Shown: piece by piece, positions 17,738 through 27,157 of the stretch
How positions within the stretch are numbered: position 1 is the stretch's first letter
Layout of the letters: each line of letters starts with the position of its first letter
Translations under genes and position numbers: made by a program
Notes under the pieces: model-generated
What the model saw: the letters and a program-made list of their open reading frames with translations, nothing else
What the model was told of the DNA's origin: nothing
The model's database searches: none
Assembly: GCA_050248735.1 (NCBI GenBank)
Contig: JBFWRU010000016.1
Coordinates: 1-64,000 of the forward strand
Length of the DNA: 64,000 nt
DNA from: JACKFE01 sp050248735
Lineage (GTDB): Bacteria; Nitrospirota; Nitrospiria; Nitrospirales; UBA8639
Direction: 5' to 3'

Positions 17738-18178
17738 TTATTTCGATTCGATTTGTATGTTTCGAACTTTTGCCTTTTCCTGCTTGGGAATCCGAATGGT
17801 CAGAACTCCATTACTAAATGTCGCATTCGTCTGGTTCGCATCCACATAAGCGGGCAGGCTAAACGTTCGGGCAAAGGCCCCATATTCTGCCTCCCGAATG
17901 TGGTAACCATCCTCCTGCTTTTCGTGGTCATGTTTCCGTTCACCACGCAATTGAAGGGTGTGATCAGTAACAGACAATGTCACATCCTCCATTCTAACCC
18001 CGGGCAGTTGGGCTTCAATGGCCAAATGATCTTTGTCTTCGTAGACATTGACGGCCGGCCGCCATGCGGTGGTTTCGCTATTACGATCGTCCCATAACGG
18101 CTGAAGAGCTAACGGCCGACGAAACAACCCATCTATGGCTTTATCAAATTCTGTATATGGATCCCATTTTACTAACAT
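17738..18178 (-). CDS. Hsp20/alpha-crystallin small heat-shock protein
   Basis: A 146-residue ATP-independent holdase that keeps unfolding proteins soluble. The alpha-crystallin domain spans about 40-140, with W-R-P-A-V-N-V-Y-E at its start, the G-V-L-T-I-R-I-P-K motif and a terminal I-x-I tail (I-Q-I-E). The ATG has a strong AGGAGGAG upstream. A minus-strand TTGACT (18284-18289) and TATCTC (18262-18267) could form a promoter. A perfect palindrome CCCAGCTGGG (18228-18237) sits in the leader. No CIRCE or sigma-32 element was seen. Confidence 0.92.
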   Translation of the reverse strand: MLVKWDPYTEFDKAIDGLFRRPLALQPLWDDRNSETTAWRPAVNVYEDKDHLAIEAQLPGVRMEDVTLSVTDHTLQLRGERKHDHEKQEDGYHIREAEYGAFARTFSLPAYVDANQTNATFSNGVLTIRIPKQEKAKVRNIQIESK

Positions 18179-18351
18179 AACTTCTCCTCCTTTTTTGTAT
18201 AAGTCACGACTTCCTGAAATGGTCAAACCCAGCTGGGAAACTATCTCTCGTGTCTGCTTAAGAGATAAGGCGTGAAAGGAAAAAGTCAAGATGGTTTCAA
18301 GGAAACGCTGTCAGAAGGAAAGAAGAAGAACGAAGAAGCGTGGAATAACTT

Positions 18352-20424
18352 TTACGACTTGATCCCACACAGATCCAACAAATAGGCGTAAATAAAGGCC
18401 GTTTCCTTGTAACGTTGAAAACGCCCAGACAGACCGCTATGTCCGGCTTCCATGTTCGTCTTTAGAAGCAGGCGGTGGGTATTGGTTTTCCCAGCACGCA
18501 ATTTTGCAACCCACTTGGCAGGCTCCCAGTATTGGACCTGAGAATCGTGAAGACCCGAGGTTACTAATATATGCGGATAATCAACCTTGCTCACCTGATC
18601 GTAGGGAGAATACGAGAGCATATAATCATAAAACGATTTCTGATTGGGATCACCCCACTCATCATATTCTCCGGTAGTCAGAGGAATATCCGGATCCAAC
18701 ATGGTCGTCACCACATCAACAAAGGGCACTTGTGCCACAACACCTTGAAATCGGTCAGGACGCATATTGATGACCGCGCCGATCAACAGGCCGCCGGCAC
18801 TGCCACCCATAGCGAACAACCTTTCGGGGTTCGCATAGCCATTCTCCACTAAATAGTCAGCACAAGCCAGAAAGTCGGTAAAGGTATTTTTTTTCTTGAG
18901 TAGTTTTCCCTCTTCATACCAGACCCGTCCTAATTCCTCCCCACCACGGATATGGGCAATGGCAAAGACAAAGCCTCGATCCAACAGGCTTAACCGTGGA
19001 GAACTAAAACTGGCATCCATGCTGGCGCCATAAGACCCATACCCATACAACAACAAGGGATGAGTTCCATTCCGCTGAAATCCTTTGCGATACACCAGCG
19101 AAATAGGAATAGAGACCCCGTCTGCAGCCATCGCATACCGTCGTTCAGTTTGGTAATGGGCAATCTGAAAGTTGCCCAGGACCTCCTCCTGTTTGAGAAG
19201 CGTCTTTTCCCGTGTGCCCATGTGATAATCATAAATGGTCATGGGCGTAGTCATGGAGGTATACCCAAAACGAAAGCAAGGGGTTTGGGATTCAAAATTG
19301 TCCCCCGCTGTAGCGAGATAGGCCGGCTCACCGAAATCCAACTCATGATCCTCTCCGGTCTCCCAATGACGAATACGAAAGTGAATCAACCCTTGCTTTC
19401 GTTCTTCCACAACCAAATAATCTTGAAATAGTTCAAACCCTTCCAGTAGCACCTCAGCCCGATGGGGGATTACTTCCTCCCAGGACACTTGCCCCACATG
19501 AGCAAGCAAGGATTTCATCAATCGAAAATTTTTGGCCTGATTGTTGGTACGAAAATAAAAATGATCCCCAATGTGATCCACATCATATTCATGACCACGG
19601 ACTCTCGGTTGAATAACCGTCCATTCTGCCGTCGGAGTATCAGCGTCCAGGAAGCGATATTCACTTGTAATCGTCTGGTGTGAACCAATCAAGAGGAATC
19701 GTCGAGATTTGCTCTTGGTCACAAAGACGGAAAAGGTTTCGTCCGGCTCCTCGTATACCAGAACATCGGTGGAGGGGGACGCTCCCAAAACATGTCGATA
19801 AATTTGAAACGAACGTAAGGTGTGTGGATCCTGGCGGGCATAGAAGAATGTGCGATTATCATTGGCCCATGCCATATTACCGGTCACAGATTCGATGACA
19901 TCCGGCAATAGGGCGCCATTCTGCAAATCCTTGAATTGAATGGTATAAATTCGTCGACCCTGTGTATCGGTGGCAAAAGCCAAAATATCCTGCCCTGGAC
20001 TGATGGCCCAACTGCTTAATGAAAAATAGTCATGTCCTTTAGCCAACTCATTGGCATCCACCATTACCTCTTCTTTTGGGATACGGTCCTCTGACTTCCG
20101 GCAGTAAAGCGGATATTCTCCACCCTCCTGAAATCGAATAAAGTACCAGTAATCTCTGATTTTAAACGGAACGGAAAGATCGACCTCTTTTATTCTTCCC
20201 TTAATTTCCTCAAATAACTTTGATTGGAGTTTGTCCGTATGGGCGAGGACCGCTTGGGCGTATTCGTTTTCCGCCTTCAAGTAACTCAAGACCTCAGGAT
20301 TCTCCCGATCTTTGAGCCAATAATACTCATCAACCCGAACATGGCCATGTTTTTCCAACCGGTGAGGGATTGCCCGGGCCTTTGGTGGAACGGGCACTTC
20401 AGAATAGGGAGGGAAGGTAGTCAT
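18352..20424 (-). CDS. ptrB: oligopeptidase B (S9 family serine peptidase)
   Basis: This is a 690-residue cytosolic peptidase cutting after Lys or Arg in short peptides. The N-terminal seven-bladed propeller (about 70-400) limits access. The C-terminal alpha/beta-hydrolase has the nucleophile Ser542 in G-G-S-A-G-G, an Asp in L-H-D-S-Q-V and a His in E-A-G-H-S-G. The N-terminus (A-I-P-H-R-L-E-K-H-G-H, D-E-Y-Y-W-L-K-D-R-E) is typical of oligopeptidase B rather than prolyl oligopeptidase. It stands alone in its transcription unit. Confidence 0.92.
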   Translation of the reverse strand: MTTFPPYSEVPVPPKARAIPHRLEKHGHVRVDEYYWLKDRENPEVLSYLKAENEYAQAVLAHTDKLQSKLFEEIKGRIKEVDLSVPFKIRDYWYFIRFQEGGEYPLYCRKSEDRIPKEEVMVDANELAKGHDYFSLSSWAISPGQDILAFATDTQGRRIYTIQFKDLQNGALLPDVIESVTGNMAWANDNRTFFYARQDPHTLRSFQIYRHVLGASPSTDVLVYEEPDETFSVFVTKSKSRRFLLIGSHQTITSEYRFLDADTPTAEWTVIQPRVRGHEYDVDHIGDHFYFRTNNQAKNFRLMKSLLAHVGQVSWEEVIPHRAEVLLEGFELFQDYLVVEERKQGLIHFRIRHWETGEDHELDFGEPAYLATAGDNFESQTPCFRFGYTSMTTPMTIYDYHMGTREKTLLKQEEVLGNFQIAHYQTERRYAMAADGVSIPISLVYRKGFQRNGTHPLLLYGYGSYGASMDASFSSPRLSLLDRGFVFAIAHIRGGEELGRVWYEEGKLLKKKNTFTDFLACADYLVENGYANPERLFAMGGSAGGLLIGAVINMRPDRFQGVVAQVPFVDVVTTMLDPDIPLTTGEYDEWGDPNQKSFYDYMLSYSPYDQVSKVDYPHILVTSGLHDSQVQYWEPAKWVAKLRAGKTNTHRLLLKTNMEAGHSGLSGRFQRYKETAFIYAYLLDLCGIKS

Positions 20425-20471
20425 ATTGCTTCATAAGAGTTAAGAGAAAGTGGTTATTATTGCAGAGGAAT

Positions 20472-20900
20472 TCACTCATCCCCTGGTCGAACGGTTTTTC
20501 TAACCCCTTTGACTTGAGACCGCTGTTTTTTTTCAGTCAAGCGTTTTTCCCGGGTTCGTTTTGGAACGCGGGTGGGAACGCGAGATTTTGTCGGACGAAG
20601 CGCCTCTTGCAGCAGACTCACAAACTTCTCCATCACTTCCTGCTTGTTAACAATTTGCGAACGATGGCGTTGAGCCTGCAAACGAAGAATACCCTGTTGA
20701 CTGAGCCGGTGTCCTAATTTCATCACCAGGCGTTTCTTTTGGCGATCATTCAAAGCAGCCGATTGTTGAAGATCAAATTCCAACACCATCCCGGTACTGA
20801 CTTTATTGACATGCTGACCACCCGGCCCACGACTTCGAACCGCGGTCAACTGCAACTCTGATTCAGGAATCACGATAGACTGTGAAATCTCTATCCCCAT
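20472..20900 (-). CDS. arfB: ArfB-type ribosome rescue hydrolase
   Basis: This is a 142-residue peptidyl-tRNA hydrolase that frees ribosomes stalled on broken mRNA. The catalytic G-G-Q is at about residues 27-29 in R-G-P-G-G-Q-H-V-N-K. The tail is a long basic helix (R-E-K-R-L-T-E-K-K-Q-R) that enters the empty mRNA channel. The protein is too short for RF1 or RF2 and lacks their codon-recognition domains. A GAGGAA precedes the ATG by five bases. It may be the backup to tmRNA, which is not seen here. Confidence 0.9.
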   Translation of the reverse strand: MGIEISQSIVIPESELQLTAVRSRGPGGQHVNKVSTGMVLEFDLQQSAALNDRQKKRLVMKLGHRLSQQGILRLQAQRHRSQIVNKQEVMEKFVSLLQEALRPTKSRVPTRVPKRTREKRLTEKKQRSQVKGVRKTVRPGDE

Positions 20901-21016
20901 AGATGTTCCTCGATGATATTCACGGCCTTACCGGTACATTTAAGTGAGGAGTGCAGCAGCAGAACATCCAAGCCAAGATACCCGAATTCATTCCTAACGT
21001 AAACCTGAAATATACC

Positions 21017-21050
21017 AAAAAAAGAGCCGAAGTGATGATCACTCCGGCTC
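21017..21050 (-). terminator. intrinsic terminator of the sigma factor gene
   Basis: On the minus strand GAGCCGGAGTGA and TCACTTCGGCTC form a long stem with one mismatch around a tiny loop, followed by seven T. It lies 30 bases after the stop codon. Confidence 0.85.
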
Positions 21051-21079
21051 TCCATTCCTTTTTCCAAAACACCAAAAGC

Positions 21080-22363
21080 TTACTTGATATCGGCCAGCAT
21101 CGCCTTCACATGAGATTCCTTTAATTTTTTTAAGGCGACCACCTCTATTTGACGAATCCGTTCCCTTGTCACATTCATGGACTGCCCGACCTGTTCCAGG
21201 GTCCAGGACTCATCCACTCCAATGCCAAACCTCAGTCGGACGACTTCTTTTTCCCGCGGAGTCAGGACTTGAAGAATTTGATCCAACCACTGGGCATTGG
21301 ACTTCCGCATGACCTCCTCATCAGGCGACTGCCCATCCACATCAGGGATCAACTCCCCCAATTCCGTTTCTCCATCAGCCGAAGGAGCATCCAAGGAAAT
21401 GGGCTCTTGAAAGGATTCGATCGTTTCTTGAACCCGTTCAGCCGTCAAATCCAATTCACGCCCAATTTCCTCAAGCGATGGCTCCCGATCGAATTGCTGC
21501 GTGAGCCGTTGGGCGGTCTTGGCGATTTTCGTTGAGGCTTCGTTGGTATGGACCGGAACCCTAATGGTCCGACTTTGGTCGGCGACAGCTCTTGTAATCC
21601 CTTGTCGAATCCACCAGGTGGCATATGTGCTGAACTTAAAGCCTCGGGTATACTCAAACCGTTCGGCAGCTTTCATTAATCCAATATTACCTTCTTGGAC
21701 CAGATCGAGGAATCCCATCCCCCGCCCCAAATACCGCTTGGCCACATCCACCACGAGGCGTAAGTTCCGTTGAACCAACTCGTCCTTGGGTTGCTCAATA
21801 TTCACTCTGGCAGTCTGAATGTCCTGAATGATGGTATCCAGTTCGTCCACATTCTTTTTTCCGACCTTTCCGCGTGCCGAGTTCAAAGATTTCAATAATG
21901 TGACTTGCTCAAGGATCTCATCAATCACCGGAACCGAGTAGCCGTTTAATTCCAAATCGCGGTTGAGGTGAATAAGGACCGCCTCAGAATCTGGCGTGGT
22001 GGGCATTCGCTTCAAGACCGCGAGAGCCCGACTCAGAGCTTGGCGGAGCGTGGAAGTACCCTGATACAATCGCTTGGCCAGGGACAATTCCTCATCTCTC
22101 GCCAGGAGAGGCCTCGTGCGAAATCCACGAAAATAGATAGACTCCAAATTAGCCGACCCCATTTCAGCCGATGACGCCTTTTTTTCTTCCACATCTTGCT
22201 CATCATCCCACGAATGACGCTGGCGCTTGGAGTTACGTTTATGGGGGCGCTTAGGAGTTAAATAAGGAGCAAAGTTCTTTTTGCCTTCTAGAAAACTCGG
22301 TGTCGTTTGGAGTGTCGTCATTGCAATTCCCCCTTCGCCATACCGGGTTAATCCTTTCGTCAT
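21080..22363 (-). CDS. RpoD/RpoS-like group 2 sigma-70 factor
   Basis: This 427-residue (or 413 from the ATG at 22321) sigma factor has region 1.2 (L-L-A-R-D-E-E-L-S-L-A-K), region 2 with N-L-R-L-V-V-D-V-A-K-R-Y and Y-A-T-W-W-I-R-Q (the -10-binding part), region 3, and region 4 with the helix-turn-helix L-E-Q-V-G-Q-S-M-N-V-T-R-E-R-I-R-Q-I-E. A basic, disordered 80-residue N-terminus replaces region 1.1. The size and missing region 1.1 fit an alternative factor of the RpoS or SigB type. It lies near the true rpoD with a two-component pair between them. Confidence 0.88.
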   Translation of the reverse strand: MTKGLTRYGEGGIAMTTLQTTPSFLEGKKNFAPYLTPKRPHKRNSKRQRHSWDDEQDVEEKKASSAEMGSANLESIYFRGFRTRPLLARDEELSLAKRLYQGTSTLRQALSRALAVLKRMPTTPDSEAVLIHLNRDLELNGYSVPVIDEILEQVTLLKSLNSARGKVGKKNVDELDTIIQDIQTARVNIEQPKDELVQRNLRLVVDVAKRYLGRGMGFLDLVQEGNIGLMKAAERFEYTRGFKFSTYATWWIRQGITRAVADQSRTIRVPVHTNEASTKIAKTAQRLTQQFDREPSLEEIGRELDLTAERVQETIESFQEPISLDAPSADGETELGELIPDVDGQSPDEEVMRKSNAQWLDQILQVLTPREKEVVRLRFGIGVDESWTLEQVGQSMNVTRERIRQIEVVALKKLKESHVKAMLADIK

Positions 22364-22480
22364 CTTTCTTCACCTAATGATGACGAACCACCGAAACCTC
22401 TTGCTGTCAGATATAAAGGTATCAGCCCGACATGAAAGGGAAATTAACTGAATATTAATTTTTTTTAATTGAATGCCGTC

Positions 22481-23908
22481 TTAGACTCGTAAGACAGCGG
22501 GGGAGGGAGGGGACAAGGGAAGAAAAACCGTGAATACCGATCCCCGCCTGGGCTGACTGTGCACACTTAGGGTCCCCTTATGAACTTCCACAATCCATTT
22601 ACAGATAGCTAATCCTAAACCCGACCCCTTTGAAGCATGAGCCCGAGCTTCATCGGTTCGATAAAAACGATCAAAAATCCGTGCTTGTTCGTCCGGTGAA
22701 ATACCAATTCCCACATCTTGAACCGTCAATTTTACCCGCTGGTCGACCACCTGTAGCGATAAGGTCACCGTTTGGCCGTCACAGGAATATTTCACCGCAT
22801 TATCCACCAGATTCAACAGCAATTCACGTAAGCGAAGATCGTCTCCCAACACCACGACAGGCTCCACAGCTTCCAGGGTCGTGGTAACCTGACGATCCTG
22901 GCCCAACACCATGGCCTGCTGCTGAACCTCCCGAACCAAATCATCCAACTGGACAGGAAGCATCTTGAGTTTGATTTCCCCCAGGTCAGCCCTCGAGAGA
23001 AAGAGTAATTCATCCACGATTCGACTCATCCGGTCAATTTCCTCAAGATTGCTCTCAAGCACGACTCGATAATCATCGGCTTGCCGGGGACGCCGAAGCG
23101 CCAGTTCGGTTTCTCCCTTTGTAATGGTCAATGGCGTGCGCAATTCATGCGAGGCATCGGCACTAAACTGGCGAATCTGCCTGAACGATACCTCCAGCCG
23201 GCCAATCATGTCATTGAATGTGGACGCAAGCTGGCCGATTTCATCATTGGAGTGAGGAGTTTGAATTCGCTGGGTGAGATCACCAGCCGCAATCCGTTGA
23301 GCGGTTTGAGTCAGGACATGAACCGGACGCAAGGCCCGGCCTGCTAAAAACCAACCTCCCCCCAACGAAACCAGCAAAGCCACAGGGGAGGCGATGTACA
23401 ACCCGATGAGCAAACGATGCAACATGCGTTCGGTCGACTGCAAGGACGTGCCCACTCTCAGAATATTCACCAGCTGGTCGCCCTGCCGAACGGGAAAAGA
23501 CAACAACCGAATGGGCACACCTTTATCAAATTGGACGGATTCGAAGGTCACCCCCCCCTCCAAAGCTGCCCGGAATGCCGTCTGGCTGAGAGGGATTTCT
23601 CGACTTTGAATATTCGCAGATTGAATCGTCACTTGTCCTGCCGGCCCAAAAATTTGAAAAAACTTATCCAGCAGAGCGATTTCTGGAAAATCCTGAGAAA
23701 GATCTTCAAAGATTAAAAATGGGCCGAACCGGTGCTCCCCCAGAGTGCGGATCGCTACGGCTGCGGCCTCTTCCAATGATGCATCTACCTGTTCACGAAG
23801 GGCTCGAGACATGACTAAATAGAGGGACACGGCAAACAAGGATAAAATCAAGGCCAAGGCCAAGCCATACCACAATGTTAACCGGACACGGATCGACGCA
23901 TTCTTCAT
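22481..23908 (-). CDS. membrane sensor histidine kinase
   Basis: A 475-residue kinase. A membrane helix (about 9-31), a periplasmic sensor of about 130 residues with no recognised fold, and a second helix (about 167-190) lead into a HAMP linker. The dimerisation domain has the phosphorylated His254 in S-H-E-L-R-T-P-L. The ATPase domain has N-x-x-x-N-A-V-K-Y, D-x-G-I-G-I and G-S-G-L-G-L-A. The architecture matches CusS/BaeS-type kinases. Its start overlaps the end of the upstream response regulator by four bases, so they form a cognate pair. The signal is unknown. Metals or envelope stress are common for this type. Confidence 0.9.
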   Translation of the reverse strand: MKNASIRVRLTLWYGLALALILSLFAVSLYLVMSRALREQVDASLEEAAAVAIRTLGEHRFGPFLIFEDLSQDFPEIALLDKFFQIFGPAGQVTIQSANIQSREIPLSQTAFRAALEGGVTFESVQFDKGVPIRLLSFPVRQGDQLVNILRVGTSLQSTERMLHRLLIGLYIASPVALLVSLGGGWFLAGRALRPVHVLTQTAQRIAAGDLTQRIQTPHSNDEIGQLASTFNDMIGRLEVSFRQIRQFSADASHELRTPLTITKGETELALRRPRQADDYRVVLESNLEEIDRMSRIVDELLFLSRADLGEIKLKMLPVQLDDLVREVQQQAMVLGQDRQVTTTLEAVEPVVVLGDDLRLRELLLNLVDNAVKYSCDGQTVTLSLQVVDQRVKLTVQDVGIGISPDEQARIFDRFYRTDEARAHASKGSGLGLAICKWIVEVHKGTLSVHSQPRRGSVFTVFLPLSPPSPAVLRV

Positions 23909-24579
23909 GAGTCGGCCCTCATCATATATCCACTCCCTCGAACGGTTTGAATGAGACTTCGATCCCGACCCTTATCAATTTTATTGCGCAAATAACTGAT
24001 ATAGACATCAATCACATTCGTAAACGTATCAAAATCCAAATCCCACACGTGTTCGGTTATCATCGAACGGGTCAAGACCCGCCCGGCATTGCGCATCAAA
24101 TATTCCAGCAACGCATACTCTTTCGTAGTCATATCCAGGCGTTGCCCATTTCGGGTCACCTCCCGAGTCACGGGATTCAACATCAGGTCTTCAACCTGCA
24201 ACACCCCGGTTGGCGCTCCTCCTGCCCGACGCAATAAGGCCCTCCCTCTGGCCAGTAGTTCCTCAATGGCAAACGGTTTCGTCAGATAATCATCAGCCCC
24301 GGCATCCAACCCTTTCACACGTTGATCAACTTCCGAACGGGCGGTCAGAATCAAAACCGGAGTTTTCACACCGGCCGCCCTCGCCCGTTTCAGGACCTCG
24401 ACCCCGGGGAGACCGGGCAACATCAAATCCAGAATAATCAAATCGTAATTCACCGTCTGGGCCCAATCTAACCCACCCAGGCCATCCCCGCACACATCCA
24501 CGGCATAGCTTTCTTCCTCCAGAGCTCGCCGGATAAAGGAAGCCACCTTGGGTTCGTCTTCAACCACTAAAATTCTCAT
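23905..24579 (-). CDS. OmpR/PhoB-family response regulator
   Basis: A 224-residue transcription factor. The receiver has E8-D9 for Mg, the phosphate-accepting Asp51 in I-L-D-L-M-L-P, then T and K in their usual places. The winged-helix effector (about 125-222) ends in V-R-G-S-G-Y-M. It is the partner of the kinase that follows with a four-base overlap. Target operators are not apparent nearby. Confidence 0.93.
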   Translation of the reverse strand: MRILVVEDEPKVASFIRRALEEESYAVDVCGDGLGGLDWAQTVNYDLIILDLMLPGLPGVEVLKRARAAGVKTPVLILTARSEVDQRVKGLDAGADDYLTKPFAIEELLARGRALLRRAGGAPTGVLQVEDLMLNPVTREVTRNGQRLDMTTKEYALLEYLMRNAGRVLTRSMITEHVWDLDFDTFTNVIDVYISYLRNKIDKGRDRSLIQTVRGSGYMMRADS

Positions 24580-24690
24580 CGTAAAAAAATCATATCATGG
24601 AGAAACCGTTTTCGAGAAATAGAAGGAACTATTTATAGAATCTGCTCGTAGTATTGAGCCTGTAATTAACTCCATTGGGCCCATAACAAA

Positions 24691-24720
24691 GAAGCCCCGC
24701 CATGAACATGACGAGGCTTC
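24691..24720 (-). terminator. probable terminator of rpoD
   Basis: GAAGCC and GGCTTC pair at the base, with CATG arms pairing at the top, separated by a short internal mismatch. On the minus strand it is followed by a modest T-rich stretch (TTTGTT). It lies 30 bases past the rpoD stop. Confidence 0.65.
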
Positions 24721-24750
24721 TCCTCACAAGTCAACTCAAAACAATCGTGA

Positions 24751-26580
24751 TTACAAATGATCCACCAAACTGCGCAATTTATGACTACAACTGGGGTGGC
24801 GTAACTTCTTCAGGGCTTTTGCTTCAATTTGTCGAATACGTTCACGAGTCACATCAAAATCCTGTCCGATTTCCTCAAGGGTATGGTCCGTACTATCCCC
24901 GATGCCAAACCGTTTTCGGATCACGGTCTCCTCCCGAGGAGTCAACACTCCCAAGGCATTGGCAATTTGCCGTTGCAGATCATAGCGGTTGGCAGCATCC
25001 ATGGGAGAAACGGCATTTTTGTCCTCAATCAGATCCCCTAATTGGCTATCCTCTTTTTCACCAATCGGGGTCTCCAACGAGATTGTCCCTTTGGAAATAT
25101 CCAACATCATTCTGACTTTTTCGGGAGTCAGAGCCATCCGCTCGGCAATTTCCTCGGGAGTCGGTTCCCGTCCCAATTGTTGCACCAACTGCCTGGCAGT
25201 CCGAGCCAGCTTGGTATTAGCTTCAATCATATGCACCGGAATACGAATCGTTCTGGCCTGATCGGCGATCGCGCGGGTGACACCTTGTCGGATCCACCAG
25301 GTCGCATAGGTACTGAATTTATACCCACGCTGATATTCAAACTTGTCCACCGCCCGCATCAGACCGATATTGCCTTCCTGAATCAGATCAATAAATTGAA
25401 GCCCCCGGTTAGTGTATTTTCTGGCAATACTCACCACCAACCGCAAATTGGCTTCAATCAATTGCGCTTTTCCACGCTTGACCTTTTCTTCGGCCGTCTC
25501 CAATATCGCCACACTGGCCTTAAATTCTTCCATGGGCATATTCAAGACTTCGTCTTCAATTCGTTGTAGCGCTTCCTTTGCGGCCTTGACCTCATTCTTA
25601 AACGTTTCAATTTGCTCGGGCGAGAGCTGAGCACTCTTTCTGGATGACGCCCCCTTGGATCCGGATCGGGGTTTTTTCCCAATGACCTGTATCCCATCCT
25701 CTCCTGCAAACCCTAATTTTTCCATACGAACAGCTACAGTGCGCTCGGCTCCACGAATTTCATATCCGAGATCCTTAATTTGCTTCAGCATGAAATCTTT
25801 GACCCGTTGGTGCAAATTCAAGGCTTCAATTTGATCAACATATTGGTCGATCATGCCAATTCGTCGCTTCTCCATTTGCTCTTTTTTAATTTTGGAAATA
25901 CGGCCTTGACGACTTTGTGAATAGAGCGCCAAAAGATTTCGCCCCAGTTTTCTGACGGCCGCCAACCCCTCAAGCGTCCGCATTCGCAATTCTTCATCTT
26001 CCTGCTCACCCGCCTGAGCGTCCTCTTCCTCTTCTTCTTCGTCCAACGTATCCTGCAGCAACACGAGATCACGCACGCGAATTTCTTCCTGCTTCAACTG
26101 CTCATGTAATGTTTCGATATACTGAATATTCACCGGCATCCCATAGACCGAGCAGGCTAACTCTCTCTTTCCCTCTTCAATATGCTTGGCAAGCCCAATT
26201 TCTCCCTCACGAGTCAACAAAGGGACACGCCCCATTTCCTTCAAATAAAGGCGAACAGGATCATCGATGCGGGTTGGCTCCCCGGGGGTCAAATCGATAT
26301 CAAGGGAGGCTTCGCTCTCGTCCTCCGAATCCTCGCCTTCCTCAGAATTTCCTCCATTACCTTTTTTAAGGGAGGTGACCTGGATCGGCGTACGCTTAAC
26401 TGGATCAATGACCTGCAAATTGGCCTCGGTCAAGGCATTCAACACGGCATGTAATTGCTCAGAACGAATCTGATCAACGGGAAGAACCTGTCCTAAATCT
26501 TTCAGGGTAACATGCCCCTTAGATTTGCCGACGACAATTAACCGTTGAATGACCTCCGACAATGTAACTGTTTTCCCCAT
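24751..26580 (-). CDS. rpoD: primary sigma factor RpoD
   Basis: The 609-residue protein has the layout of a housekeeping sigma factor: region 1.1 at the N-terminus, an acidic insert with E-E-E-E-E-D, region 1.2 (D-P-V-R-L-Y-L-K-E-M-G), a nonconserved domain, and region 2 with N-L-R-L-V-V-S-I-A-R-K-Y-T-N-R-G-L-Q-F. It ends with region 3 and region 4 with H-T-L-E-E-I-G-Q-D-F-D-V-T-R-E-R-I-R-Q-I. The ATG at 26580 has AAGGAG seven bases upstream. A longer frame adds 31 residues without support. It recognises most promoters, including the aroQ promoter here. No dnaG or rpsU gene is adjacent, unlike the enterobacterial operon. Confidence 0.93.
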   Translation of the reverse strand: MGKTVTLSEVIQRLIVVGKSKGHVTLKDLGQVLPVDQIRSEQLHAVLNALTEANLQVIDPVKRTPIQVTSLKKGNGGNSEEGEDSEDESEASLDIDLTPGEPTRIDDPVRLYLKEMGRVPLLTREGEIGLAKHIEEGKRELACSVYGMPVNIQYIETLHEQLKQEEIRVRDLVLLQDTLDEEEEEEDAQAGEQEDEELRMRTLEGLAAVRKLGRNLLALYSQSRQGRISKIKKEQMEKRRIGMIDQYVDQIEALNLHQRVKDFMLKQIKDLGYEIRGAERTVAVRMEKLGFAGEDGIQVIGKKPRSGSKGASSRKSAQLSPEQIETFKNEVKAAKEALQRIEDEVLNMPMEEFKASVAILETAEEKVKRGKAQLIEANLRLVVSIARKYTNRGLQFIDLIQEGNIGLMRAVDKFEYQRGYKFSTYATWWIRQGVTRAIADQARTIRIPVHMIEANTKLARTARQLVQQLGREPTPEEIAERMALTPEKVRMMLDISKGTISLETPIGEKEDSQLGDLIEDKNAVSPMDAANRYDLQRQIANALGVLTPREETVIRKRFGIGDSTDHTLEEIGQDFDVTRERIRQIEAKALKKLRHPSCSHKLRSLVDHL

Positions 26581-27157
26581 TCGTAACTCCTTCAATAAAA
26601 AACGCGATACATCAAATGAGTGCAGATCTTCTCCTAGGGATATTTCCTGGTCATACACACCCCAATGCCCCATTGATGAACCAGGGCGAGGACAATAACT
26701 CCGCTCAAGTAAACAAAACGGAAAAAGAACAAACCTCAGGGTTTCTTCTGGTCTTTACAAAAATACGGCATTCACCAAAAAGACGAAACCAGAAAAAAGA
26801 ACTATTCGATTACAAAGCTTAATGGGAATTGAGAAATTGAAAAAAGTTAAACTTAATCTTACTAAATTTAATTAAGAAAAGTAAACATTGGTAAATTCAT
26901 GAAAAATTTATCGCTAAAACACATCAACTATATGATTCAAAAAGGTTTTTAAACACTTATAAAATTTAGGCACTATCCTTCATCTTACTACGGGATTGCA
27001 CGAAAATCTTCCCGAATTCCTCTCCAAGCATCGTCAAATCTCGAAAACCATCAAGAATCACACATAAAATCCGAAAAGACTAATAGAAAAGACCCAAAAA
27101 CCATAAAAAATCTCCAACGCGGCTGTATTTTTCCTATCGGGGAACAAAGGACAGGCT
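26581..27157. other. AT-rich divergent intergenic region
   Basis: Nearly 580 bases between divergently transcribed rpoD and the GGDEF-EAL gene, much richer in A and T than the neighbourhood, with many A-tracts between about 26800 and 27120. No reading frame or RNA is recognised. It must hold both promoters. A TATAAA on the plus strand near 26957 has only a poor -35 partner. A-tract curvature or a nucleoid protein site is plausible. Confidence 0.4.
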
